The position numbers and the translations under genes are program-made. A stretch of 64,000 nucleotides of DNA from Nocardia tengchongensis (GTDB lineage Bacteria; Actinomycetota; Actinomycetes; Mycobacteriales; Mycobacteriaceae), in NCBI RefSeq assembly GCF_018362975.1, contig NZ_CP074371.1, positions 434,001 to 498,000 on the forward strand, given 5' to 3'. Below are positions 29,678-37,480 of this stretch, one piece after another; the stretch's first letter is position 1, and the number at the start of each line of letters is the position of its first letter. The notes under the pieces are model-generated. The model saw nothing but the letters and a program-made list of their open reading frames with translations. It did no database searches and was not told where the DNA came from.

Positions 29678-30172
29678 GCTGAGTGTCCTTTTCTCCGCTT
29701 GCGTTGTGGCCCAGGAGCTTTCACTCCCGAACCACCCTCATTTGCACTGCCGAACACACGAAGACGCATCAGCCACCACACGACCGAGGCCCTCGGGCCC
29801 GATCCATCGCCGCTGTTCATCTGTCATGGTTCATCCGGTCCACGCGGTCGGGCGTGTCGCTCCGCCGCTCATTCCTCGGCCCCGGACCAAAATCCTTACA
29901 AGCCTCGGAACATTGTTCCGGACGCACCCACGCCGCAAATCAGCGGGGTGCAAAATTGGGTCTTGCTCGCCCACCACCAGCGCCGATCCAACGGAAAAGA
30001 CGCAACCCGGTGTGGGCAACCCGAACAGTATGCCTCGAGCCCCCGCCCCACTTCAAATCGCCCCCTCCCCCACCCCCGCGCCAATGGCCCTGGTCACACC
30101 CGGTCGAGCCCCCCGGCTCCGGCCGTGTGCCGGCCGGTGCGGAATTCGACTCTCGCACCGGCCATTTCACAC
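29678..30172 (-). promoter_or_regulatory. Upstream region and probable leader of the S10 operon
   Basis: No coding sequence is convincing in these 495 bp. Read leftward, a possible promoter is TTGAAG (30051-30056) and TACTGT (30025-30030), with a long 20-bp spacer, which would give a leader of roughly 340 nt before rpsJ. A perfect 15-bp inverted repeat, CGGAACATTGTTCCG, lies at 29906-29920. The stretch around 30,040-30,090 is strongly C-rich on the + strand. Which of these elements acts in ribosomal protein control is not known. Confidence 0.4.
30132..30163 (-). terminator. Hairpin after the small secreted protein gene
   Basis: GGCCGGTGCG (30132-30141) pairs perfectly with CGCACCGGCC (30154-30163) across a 12-nt loop, starting 10 bp past the stop at 30173. 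No U-run follows. Confidence 0.5.
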
Positions 30173-30597
30173 TCAGTTGTCGTGCATGTGGCGCAGGTAA
30201 TAGTCCCAGCCGCCCAGATCCTGGATCAACAGGAAGTTGCCGCCCTGGAACCGGGAGGGGTCGACCAGGTACAGGCCGACCTGCCCGTCCGGAACTTCGG
30301 CGGCCTCGCCGACGACCTGGGTCAGGTTGCCGTGCGGGCGGCCGTCGATCACCAGATCGGAGTAGTACGGGTCGGGGGCGATCATGTTGTGACCGCCGTT
30401 GATCTGGGTGATGGCCGCCGGGATCCAGGTGTTGGACAGGGCCACGGTCTCGTCGTGGGTCAGGTCCACGCCGACGATGACGCCCCCGCCCGGGTTGACG
30501 TGCGGCGTGAAGGCGGCGGCCGAGCCGGCGGACGCGGTGACGGCGGCCGCCCCGCGAGTGCGATGCCGACGGTGGCCATCGCGGTACGAATACGCAT
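30173..30597 (-). CDS. Small secreted protein of unknown function, frameshift near 30550
   Basis: The ATG at 30597 starts a signal peptide (MRIRTAMATVGIALAG) that leaves frame at a short C run (30550-30553, + strand). Adding one base restores AAAVTASAGSAAAFTPHVNP and joins it to the rest: GGGVIVGVDLTHDETVAL, then a conserved-looking domain ending GWDYYLRHMHDN. The restored product would be about 142 residues with a signal peptide cut after ASAGSAAA. I do not recognise the domain, although many Nocardia have small exported proteins of this kind. A one-base sequencing error is the simplest reading. Confidence 0.6.
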
Positions 30598-30761
30598 GAT
30601 TTCGGAAACTCCTATTTCCCCGATAGCCGGCCCGAGTGGCCCGGCTCCCTGCTACGCGCTGGGCGCAGCCCTCTCAGATAACTGGGAACCGGTTGGTTTT
30701 GCGCGCCGAGGCAAGCCGCCGACCGATTCGGCGACCGATACGGCGCGAGGGTTTCGCAGAA

Positions 30762-30777
30762 CTTACTTTTGAGTAAG
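30762..30777. promoter_or_regulatory. Inverted repeat in the promoter of the hotdog gene
   Basis: CTTACT (30762-30767) and AGTAAG (30772-30777) form a perfect inverted repeat spaced by 4 bp. It overlaps a possible -10 box TAAGAT (30774-30779) that ends only 6 nt before the ATG at 30786, so the transcript would be leaderless and a protein bound here would block it. A TetR-type operator is possible but not shown. Confidence 0.45.
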
Positions 30778-30785
30778 ATACCGGT

Positions 30786-31262
30786 ATGGGTAAAGAGACC
30801 GCTACGTATCGCGGGTGGAAGAAGCTTCCGGACAACCGCATCGGGCACACCTTGTTCTCGCTCGGCATGGTGGCCCGGGTGCCGTACTTCGGGACCGTGC
30901 TGCCCAGCGTGGTGCGGCTGGAGCCGGGCCTGTGCGAGGTGACCGCGCCCAAGTGGTTCGGCATCCACAATCACCTGGGGACCTTCCACGCCATCGCGGC
31001 CTGCAATCTGGCCGAGGTCGCGATGGGCATGCTGTCGGAGGCGACCGTGCCCGAGACGCACCGGTGGATCCCGAAGGCCATGAACGTGCAGTACCTGGCC
31101 AAGGCCAACTCGGGACTGCGGGCCGTCGCGAAACTGGCCGAGGTGCCCGACTTCTCGCAGATCACCGAGGGCCAGGAGCTGGTGGTGCCGGTGTCGATCT
31201 ACGACCGGTCCGGGCTCGAGGTCGTGCACGCCGACATCACCACCTGGGTGACCCCGAAGTAG
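30786..31262 (+). CDS. DUF4442 / hotdog-fold thioesterase-like protein
   Basis: The 158-residue protein matches DUF4442-type hotdog proteins related to PaaI thioesterases: KWFGIHNHLGTFHAIAACNLAEVAMGML contains the central hotdog helix, and VPVSIYDRSGLEVVHADITTWV the closing strands. The usual catalytic Asp/Glu is not obvious, although an Asn-His pair and a Glu lie in the helix region. A role in acyl-CoA hydrolysis is possible. No Shine-Dalgarno sequence precedes the ATG, which suits a leaderless mRNA from the TAAGAT box. Confidence 0.8.
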   Translation: MGKETATYRGWKKLPDNRIGHTLFSLGMVARVPYFGTVLPSVVRLEPGLCEVTAPKWFGIHNHLGTFHAIAACNLAEVAMGMLSEATVPETHRWIPKAMNVQYLAKANSGLRAVAKLAEVPDFSQITEGQELVVPVSIYDRSGLEVVHADITTWVTPK

Positions 31263-31335
31263 TCACACCCGGCTGGAAGTGACTCACCAGCCGACACCGA
31301 GCAAGCTCACAGCCACCGTCAATAGCGTTGCGGCC

Positions 31336-31857
31336 ATGACAGATTCACTCTCCGCCGCAGCCCCTTCCCACCTCGCTCCCGGACGCCGCCGCCCCGGCCG
31401 GCGCGCCCGCGGCGCGGCCGCCGCGGCGCTGGCCCTGGCGGCCACGCTGGGGCTGGCCGCTTGCGGGTCCAGCGATCACAACGCCTCGGGCGGCGATCAA
31501 CATCAAGGTCAGGGTGGCCGGCACGGCGACGGCCAGGGCGGTCCGGGCGGCCGGGGCGTCGGCGGCAAGATCACCACCGAGGGCGCGGGCTCCTGGCAGA
31601 TCACCAAGCAGGACGGCAGCACCGAGACCGTGGCGATCTCCGCCACCACGGAATTCGGGTCCAAGGCCAAGAGCGAGACCGCCGCGCAGTTCGCGGTCGG
31701 CGACCAGATCATGGTGCAGGGCCAGGAAACCGACGGCACCATTGCCGCGACCCGCATCCTCCACGCCCGCGACCACGGCACTCCGAACGGCACGCCGCCG
31801 AGCTCCCCCGCCGGCACCCCGCCCGCCTCGCCGTCCTCGACTCCGCCGACGAAGTGA
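31336..31857 (+). CDS. Putative lipoprotein with DUF5666-like domain
   Basis: From the ATG at 31336 the product has 173 residues. It has an Arg-rich start (APGRRRPGRRARG), a hydrophobic stretch and the lipobox LAAC followed by GSS, so it should be a membrane-anchored lipoprotein. A Gly/Gln/His-rich linker leads to a beta-rich domain (GKITTEGAGSWQITKQDGST, ISATTEF, FAVGDQIMVQGQETDGTIAA) of the DUF5666 type, and the end is a Pro/Ser/Thr-rich tail. An earlier start at 31279 would bury the signal sequence. Function is unknown. Confidence 0.75.
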   Translation: MTDSLSAAAPSHLAPGRRRPGRRARGAAAAALALAATLGLAACGSSDHNASGGDQHQGQGGRHGDGQGGPGGRGVGGKITTEGAGSWQITKQDGSTETVAISATTEFGSKAKSETAAQFAVGDQIMVQGQETDGTIAATRILHARDHGTPNGTPPSSPAGTPPASPSSTPPTK

Positions 31858-32053
31858 CCTGCGCGCCAGTCCCTTATCGATGTGCCGGCCGGCAGCACGG
31901 GCGAACCCACACCGGCACGGCCGGCACGATCCGAACCCCCCGCGGCGCGCGGTAGGCGGACAGCGGTGCGGTCGCCACCGGAGCGTGAGCGGCCGGGGTG
32001 CGAAGTGGGACTGGGCCTGGCGTGGGGGTGGCCGGGGCTGTTTGAATGCGGGT

Positions 32054-33286
32054 ATGAGTGGCCGGGAGGTCGGCAGGGCCGCCGACGTGTGTGTGGTGGG
32101 GCTCGGTCCCACGGGGCGGGCGTTGGCGCATCGGGCCATGGCGGCGGGGATGCGGGTGGTCGCGGTGGATCCGCGGCCGCACCGCCTGTGGGCGCCGACC
32201 TTCTCGTGCTGGGTGGACGAGCTGCCGCAGTGGCTGGGGCACGGCGCGATCGCCAGCCGGATCGAGGCGCCCGCGGTGTGGACCACCACCGAGCACCGCA
32301 TTCCACGGCCGTACTGCGTGCTGTCGAAACAGGGCCTGTTCGACGCGCTGCCCCTGGACGACGCCACCGTGATCGCCGGGCGCGCCCGCACCGTGGAGGC
32401 GCACCGGGTGGAGCTGGCCGACGGCACCGAGGTGCGGGCCGCCACCGTCTTCGACACCCGCGGCCAGGCCACCCCGGGTGCGCGGCGCACGGCCAGCGCG
32501 CACGGCATCTTCGTGGACGAGGACATCGCCGCCCCGATGGTGACCGCGGGCGAAGGGCTGCTGCTGGACTGGCGCGACGAGAACGGCGCGGGCCCGGACG
32601 ATCCGCCGTCGTTCCTGTACTCGGTGCCGCTGGGCGACGGCACGGTCATCTTCGAGGAGACCAGCCTGGGCCTGCGCGGCGGGATGCCGCAGCACGAGCT
32701 CCGCCGCCGCACCCTGAATCGGCTGGCGGCGCACGGTATTCGACTACGTGGCGACGAGCCGACCGAGGCCGCCCACTATCCGCTCGACGAGATGCCGCCG
32801 AAAGCCGGTCGCGGCGCGGTGATTCCGTTCGGCTCGCGCGGCGGCATGATGCATCCGATCACCGGGTACTGCGTGGCGGATTCGCTGGCACTGGTGGACA
32901 CCGCCCTGGACGCGGTGCAGCGCGGCACCGATCCGATCGAGGCGCTGTGGCCGTGGCAGGCGCGGCTGGTCTATTGGATGCGCATGCGCGGGGTGTACGG
33001 CCTGGGCCGGTTGACAACGGCCCAGTCGATCGCCATGTTCGACGCGTTCTTCACCCGTCCGCCCCGGCAGCAGCGGGCGCTGCTGTCGGCGCACGACGAT
33101 TACGCGGCCCTGGGCACGGCGCTGTTCATGACGGTCGGCACCACATGGCCGTTCCGGTGGCGCTACGACCTGATGGGCTGGACCAACCGGAATCGCTGGG
33201 TCGGTTGGGATTACGGCCGTCCCCGCAGCTTGGAGGACCTGCTGCTGTCCCCGGACAGCGTGTTCCCCGGGGACAGCCCGTCCTGA
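32054..33286 (+). CDS. Lycopene-cyclase-like flavoprotein
   Basis: The 410-residue protein starts with a dinucleotide-binding motif (VCVVGLGPTGRALAHRAM), followed by VDPRPHRLWAPTFSCWVDEL, which matches the conserved region of CrtL-type lycopene beta-cyclases. The GSRGGMMHPITGYCVADSLAL segment near residue 275 is also typical. CrtL enzymes close the ends of lycopene to make beta-carotene. No other carotenoid gene is in the window, so the substrate is inferred from family only. The gene converges on the SDR gene with a 3-bp gap. Confidence 0.82.
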   Translation: MSGREVGRAADVCVVGLGPTGRALAHRAMAAGMRVVAVDPRPHRLWAPTFSCWVDELPQWLGHGAIASRIEAPAVWTTTEHRIPRPYCVLSKQGLFDALPLDDATVIAGRARTVEAHRVELADGTEVRAATVFDTRGQATPGARRTASAHGIFVDEDIAAPMVTAGEGLLLDWRDENGAGPDDPPSFLYSVPLGDGTVIFEETSLGLRGGMPQHELRRRTLNRLAAHGIRLRGDEPTEAAHYPLDEMPPKAGRGAVIPFGSRGGMMHPITGYCVADSLALVDTALDAVQRGTDPIEALWPWQARLVYWMRMRGVYGLGRLTTAQSIAMFDAFFTRPPRQQRALLSAHDDYAALGTALFMTVGTTWPFRWRYDLMGWTNRNRWVGWDYGRPRSLEDLLLSPDSVFPGDSPS

Positions 33287-33289
33287 GTC

Positions 33290-34318
33290 TCAGACCCAGT
33301 TCTCGATCCAGTACTTCCAGACGACCGAGGCGTAGGCGGCCAGCGGCGGCACCTTGATGTCGGTGCCGGCCAGAGCCGCGGCGGTATGGCGGGAGTCGAA
33401 GCGGCAGGCGAATTCGGAGTCCGCGATGACGTCCATCGGGATGCCGATCTGGCGCAGCGCCCAGCCCATCCCGGGCACCCGCAGCGTGACGTCGAGGGTC
33501 TGCTTGGGCATCACCTCGATCAGGTGCGGCGCCCCGGCCTCGTCGGCGAAGAGGTTGAACGCCTCCGCGACGCTCTGTTCGCGCGGGTCCGCCAGGTGAT
33601 AGGTGCTCGGCTCGTCGCCGGGCAGGTGCGCGATGTGGTCCAGGGCGCGGGCCACGAAATCGACCGGCACCATATTGGTTTCGCCGAGCTCGGGTGCGAC
33701 CACGGGCAGGATGCGCGGCAGCTGCGCGGCCATGCGCAGTAGCCGGAAGAAGTAGTACGGGCCGTCGATGCGGTCGATCTCGCCGGTGCGGGAGTCGCCG
33801 ATGACGATGGCGGGCCGGTAGACGCGCCACGGCACGGCGGTCTGCTCGCGCACCACCTGCTCGGCTCGCAGCATGGCGCGCTGATACGGCGTGGGCAGCA
33901 GTTGCCCGACGTCGGTCATGTCCTCGGTGAACACGCCTTCCCAGGCCCCCGCGATGCGCAGGGTCGAAACATGGTGCAGCCGTCCCGCTTCCAGCGCGGC
34001 CGCGAGCTCGGTCACCCGGCGGGTGCCGCCGCCCGCGCCGACGCTGTCGAAGCCGGCGGCGAGGTGGAAGACGTGGTCGATGGAACCGCGGTGCGCGGCG
34101 AGCCAGCCCGGGTCGACGCCGAGTCCGGGCGCGCCGAGGTCGCCGCGGACCGGGTGCATCCGGTCGCTCACGCCCCAGTCGCGTAGGCAGCGGTTGTAGC
34201 GCAGCACGGAGTCTTCGCCGGGCCGGACCAGGATGTGGATGTCCGCGCCACGCTTCAGGAGTTCGGGCACCAGAAACCGCCCGAGAAACCCGGTTGCCCC
34301 AATAACCAGGTAAGACAT
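33290..34318 (-). CDS. SDR-family reductase (acyl-CoA-reductase-like), catalytic Lys replaced
   Basis: The 342-residue protein is an extended SDR with the N-terminal motif GATGFLG and a fatty-acyl-CoA-reductase-like (NAD_binding_4) layout: VFHLAAGFDSVGAGG, STLRIAGAWEGVFTEDM, RVYRPAIVIGDSRTGEID. The active-site Tyr is in PTPYQRAMLRAEQ. The family pattern is YxxxK, but here the Lys position is Met, so normal SDR proton transfer may be weak or absent. It ends next to the lycopene-cyclase-like gene and begins 94 bp from the stop of the ABC exporter operon, on the same strand. Confidence 0.82.
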   Translation of the reverse strand: MSYLVIGATGFLGRFLVPELLKRGADIHILVRPGEDSVLRYNRCLRDWGVSDRMHPVRGDLGAPGLGVDPGWLAAHRGSIDHVFHLAAGFDSVGAGGGTRRVTELAAALEAGRLHHVSTLRIAGAWEGVFTEDMTDVGQLLPTPYQRAMLRAEQVVREQTAVPWRVYRPAIVIGDSRTGEIDRIDGPYYFFRLLRMAAQLPRILPVVAPELGETNMVPVDFVARALDHIAHLPGDEPSTYHLADPREQSVAEAFNLFADEAGAPHLIEVMPKQTLDVTLRVPGMGWALRQIGIPMDVIADSEFACRFDSRHTAAALAGTDIKVPPLAAYASVVWKYWIENWV

Positions 34319-34412
34319 GGGGGCAACCTTAACGTGACGCAGACCACTCGATTTTCCAGGGCCGCACCGGGGAAACCGGTCGGGCGTGTCCGCCCGCCGG
34401 TTTCCACCGTGT

Positions 34413-35336
34413 CTACGCTCCGGTTTCGGCGGCGCGGCGGTATCCGCGCACCGCCGGGTAGGCGAACACCACGATCATGCCGATCGCCCACGCGGCCGTC
34501 TTCCACAGCGGCGTCGCGATGGGACCGTCGTAGGACAGCCCGCGCATGGCGTCGATGGCCGTGCTCATGGGCTGGTTCTCGACGGTCTTCTGCAACCAGA
34601 CCGGATAGGCGAACACCGGCACGAAGCCGGAGTTGAAGAACATCAGCAGGGTGTTGATGATGCCGACCAGCGACACCAGCATGACGCCCTCGGTGAGCGT
34701 GGCCAGTGCCGTCACCAGCACCGCGAATCCGAGCGCGAACAGCACCGGAATGGCCAGCATGGCAATCGAAGCCGCGGGCCCGTACCAGAACCGGAAGCCC
34801 AGGGCGACACCCACCGCGAGCACGAACAGCGAGGTGATCACCACGCGGAGGGCCTCGGCCAGCAGTCGCCCGGTGAGTCCGGCGGCGCGATGGATGGGCA
34901 TGGTGTAGAACCGCCCGAGCAGTCCGGTGGCCTTCTCGACCTTGAACCCGAGGGCGCTCACCACCGACCCGGACATGGCCGCGACCAGCATGACCATCGG
35001 CACGGTGCCGTAGATGCTGGGCATGTCGGTGGCCTTGGTGATGGAGTCACCGAGCACGATCCGGAACATGATCAGCGTGGCGGCCGGATAGACCAGGGTC
35101 TGAATGGTGGTCGCGGGGTCGCGCATCCAGCCGATGAGCATGCGCTTGCACTGGATCACGCTCTGCTGCGCCCAGACCGAGAGCGCGCGCTCCGACCGGG
35201 GTTTCACCACGGGCAGCGGCTGACGCCCCGCCCACGAATCCTGTTCGGCCACCGCATTGCCGGCGGGCGCCGCCGCGGTGTCCTTGCCGGGCATCGAATC
35301 CTTGTCGGCCGTATCGGCCGTGGTCGCCGTGCTCAT
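34413..35336 (-). CDS. ABC-2 type permease (DrrB/C-like), second of pair
   Basis: After a 70-residue Asp/Ala-rich cytoplasmic lead (MSTATTADTADKDSMPGKD), the 307-residue protein has about six membrane helices of the ABC-2 type and the typical ABC2 segment GFVPVFAYPVWLQKTVENQPMSTAIDAMRGL. It starts within the stop codon of the preceding permease (ATGA). With the other permease and the ATPase it forms a DrrABC-like exporter of drugs or lipids. The substrate cannot be told; the giant NRPS genes lie about 7 kb away on the same strand but in a separate unit. Confidence 0.88.
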   Translation of the reverse strand: MSTATTADTADKDSMPGKDTAAAPAGNAVAEQDSWAGRQPLPVVKPRSERALSVWAQQSVIQCKRMLIGWMRDPATTIQTLVYPAATLIMFRIVLGDSITKATDMPSIYGTVPMVMLVAAMSGSVVSALGFKVEKATGLLGRFYTMPIHRAAGLTGRLLAEALRVVITSLFVLAVGVALGFRFWYGPAASIAMLAIPVLFALGFAVLVTALATLTEGVMLVSLVGIINTLLMFFNSGFVPVFAYPVWLQKTVENQPMSTAIDAMRGLSYDGPIATPLWKTAAWAIGMIVVFAYPAVRGYRRAAETGA

Positions 35337-36142
35337 GACCGCCTCACGCTCGCCCAGACCGCCAGCGGCAGGAAGCCGACCAGCATGCACCCCAGCCACA
35401 CCAGCGGCACCCACAACACATTCCAGGTCACTCCGTGCTGGGCCATGTCGCGCAGTGCGAAGGAGAACTGCGAGATGGGCTGATTGCGCACGAACGGCCG
35501 CACCCACACCGGGAATCCGGTTTCGGGCACGAAGCCGCAGGACAGCATGCCGAAGATGAGGGTCGGCAGGGTCAGGGCCTGGCTCAGCGATTCGGGGCTC
35601 TTGGTCAGTGACCCGAGCCCGTCCGCGCCGATGGCCAGCACGGTTCCGACGGCGAGGGAGAACGCGCAGAACAGCGCGGCCTGTCCCCAGCCGGCGACGA
35701 AGTGGAAGCCGATGAGGTGTCCCCAGACCAGCGCGGCGATCAGCGAGACCACCGATCGCACGAAGCCCGCGGACAGCCGCGACACCAGCGGCACCATCTT
35801 GCCGATGGGCATGGTCTGCATGCGGGTGTTGAGTCCGGTCATGGCTTCGAAGGCGGCCAGCTGCGCGTTCGACATCATGGTGAAGGACATGGTCTGCAGC
35901 ACGATGATCGGCATGACGAACTGCGCGTAGTCGATGCCCTGGAACTTCATCACGTACCGCAGCGGCAGGTAGAAGCCGAGGGTGAAGACCAGCGGCACGA
36001 TCACCGCGATGAGCATCTCGCCCTTGGTGAACATCACCCAGACCACGCGTCCGGTCAGGGCCCGCCACTGCGCGAAGCTGTTGGGCCGGGCCGGGGGTAC
36101 CCCGGCGAACAGATCGGCGGCGTCGGCCGCGGGGGCGGTCAT
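35333..36142 (-). CDS. ABC-2 type permease (DrrB/C-like), first of pair
   Basis: The 269-residue membrane protein has six predicted helices and the ABC-2 signature region GFVPETGFPVWVRPFVRNQPISQFSFALRDM close to the C-terminus. It overlaps the ATPase gene upstream and the second permease gene downstream by 4 bp each, so the three genes form one operon. The two permeases are clearly related to each other. Confidence 0.88.
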   Translation of the reverse strand: MTAPAADAADLFAGVPPARPNSFAQWRALTGRVVWVMFTKGEMLIAVIVPLVFTLGFYLPLRYVMKFQGIDYAQFVMPIIVLQTMSFTMMSNAQLAAFEAMTGLNTRMQTMPIGKMVPLVSRLSAGFVRSVVSLIAALVWGHLIGFHFVAGWGQAALFCAFSLAVGTVLAIGADGLGSLTKSPESLSQALTLPTLIFGMLSCGFVPETGFPVWVRPFVRNQPISQFSFALRDMAQHGVTWNVLWVPLVWLGCMLVGFLPLAVWASVRRS

Positions 36143-37146
36143 GCGGCGCCTTCCGCGTCGACCGTTTCCTTGGTGCCGGAGTGTCCGGTGAGGGTGAGGA
36201 AGACGTCGTCGAGCGAGGGGCGGCGCAGGCCGATGTCGGCGAGCTGGACTCCGGCGCCGTCGAGCCGGCGCAGCGCCTCGGCGAGGGTGGCCGCGCCTTC
36301 GGGGGCGGGGATCGAGAGCCGGTCGCCGGAGAGTTCGGCGCGGACCGCGGCCGGCACCAGCTCGCCGAGCGCGTCGGCGACCTTGCCGAGCTGGGTCGGA
36401 TCCAGCGGCACGACCTCGCAGTAGCTGCCGCCGGTCTTCTCCTTGAGGGCGTCGGCGGTGCCTTCGGCGATGACGGTGCCCTTGTCGATGACGATGATGT
36501 TGTCGCTGAGCACGTCGGCCTCTTCGAGGTACTGCGTGGTCAGCAGGACGGTGATGCCCTGGGTCTTGAGCGCGGTGACGAGGTCCCAGACGCCCTGGCG
36601 GGAGCGGGGGTCCAGGCCGGTGGTGGGTTCGTCGAGGAACACCACTTCGGGCCGGACCACGAGGCCGCAGGCGATGTCGACGCGGCGGCGCATGCCGCCG
36701 GAGTAGTGCCGGACCGCGCGGCGGCCGGCGCCGGTGAGGTCGAATTCCTCGAGCAGGGTGTCGGCGCGCTGGCGGGCGGCCTTGCGCGGCAGGCCCATGA
36801 GGCGGCCGAAGAGTTCGAGGTTCTCGCGGCCGGAGAGGTTCTCGTCGAGGGCCGCGTACTGTCCGGTCATCATGATGGACCGGCGCACCGCGGCGGGGTC
36901 GGAGCGGACGTCGTGCCCGGCGATGCGGGCGATGCCGGAGTCCGGGCGCAGCAGAGTGGACAGGATCTTGACCGTGGTGGTCTTGCCCGCACCGTTGGGG
37001 CCGAGGATGCCGAGTACCTGTCCGCGGGCGGCGGTGAAGCTGACGCCTTGCAGCGCGTGCACATCGCCGAAGGACTTGCGGACGTCTTCGACGTAAACGG
37101 CCGGATCGTCGGGTGCTACGGGTTCCGGTCTGTCCAAGCTGGGCAT
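36139..37146 (-). CDS. ABC transporter ATPase, daunorubicin-resistance (DrrA) type
   Basis: The 335-residue ATPase has Walker A GPNGAGKTTTV, the signature YSGGMRRRVDIA, Walker B VVFLDEPTTGLDPRSRQ and a DrrA-type C-terminal extension (about residues 250-335, ending in RRPSLDDVFLTLTGHS). DrrA-type transporters export anthracyclines in Streptomyces and outer-membrane lipids in mycobacteria. The start ATG at 37146 gives MPSLDRPEPVAPDDPAVYVE. Operon leader of the exporter. Confidence 0.92.
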   Translation of the reverse strand: MPSLDRPEPVAPDDPAVYVEDVRKSFGDVHALQGVSFTAARGQVLGILGPNGAGKTTTVKILSTLLRPDSGIARIAGHDVRSDPAAVRRSIMMTGQYAALDENLSGRENLELFGRLMGLPRKAARQRADTLLEEFDLTGAGRRAVRHYSGGMRRRVDIACGLVVRPEVVFLDEPTTGLDPRSRQGVWDLVTALKTQGITVLLTTQYLEEADVLSDNIIVIDKGTVIAEGTADALKEKTGGSYCEVVPLDPTQLGKVADALGELVPAAVRAELSGDRLSIPAPEGAATLAEALRRLDGAGVQLADIGLRRPSLDDVFLTLTGHSGTKETVDAEGAA

Positions 37147-37480
37147 CAACTCTCCACTATCGGCTGGTCGGGCTGAACATTGTCGCCCCCGGGGCGGCGG
37201 GTCCCCACATCCCGCGGGGATTGCGTAGTTGCCGTCCGCCGGGATGATCCACACCGCCGGCCGTGATGTTACCGGCGCACCGGGAAGCAGGCCGTTTCTT
37301 TGCCGAAGCAGCGAATATCAAACTGTGCCCTTGGTCACAAACCGAGGGGTCGCCGAATAGCCGCTGATCCAGGCGCAGACCGGGCGGTATGCGTCGATTT
37401 CGCAACCTTGTCGCATCTGCGCCTCGAACCATAGTCTGGCCTTGGGGGGAGAGACATTCACAGGCCACGAGAGGTTGACC
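37147..37480. promoter_or_regulatory. Divergent intergenic region, exporter operon / aldehyde-dehydrogenase-like gene
   Basis: No gene is supported in these 334 bp. For the rightward gene a possible promoter is TTGTCG (37408-37413) and CATAGT (37430-37435), 16 bp apart, about 45 bp before the ATG at 37481. GAGAGG precedes that ATG. No clear operator repeat was seen. Confidence 0.35.
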
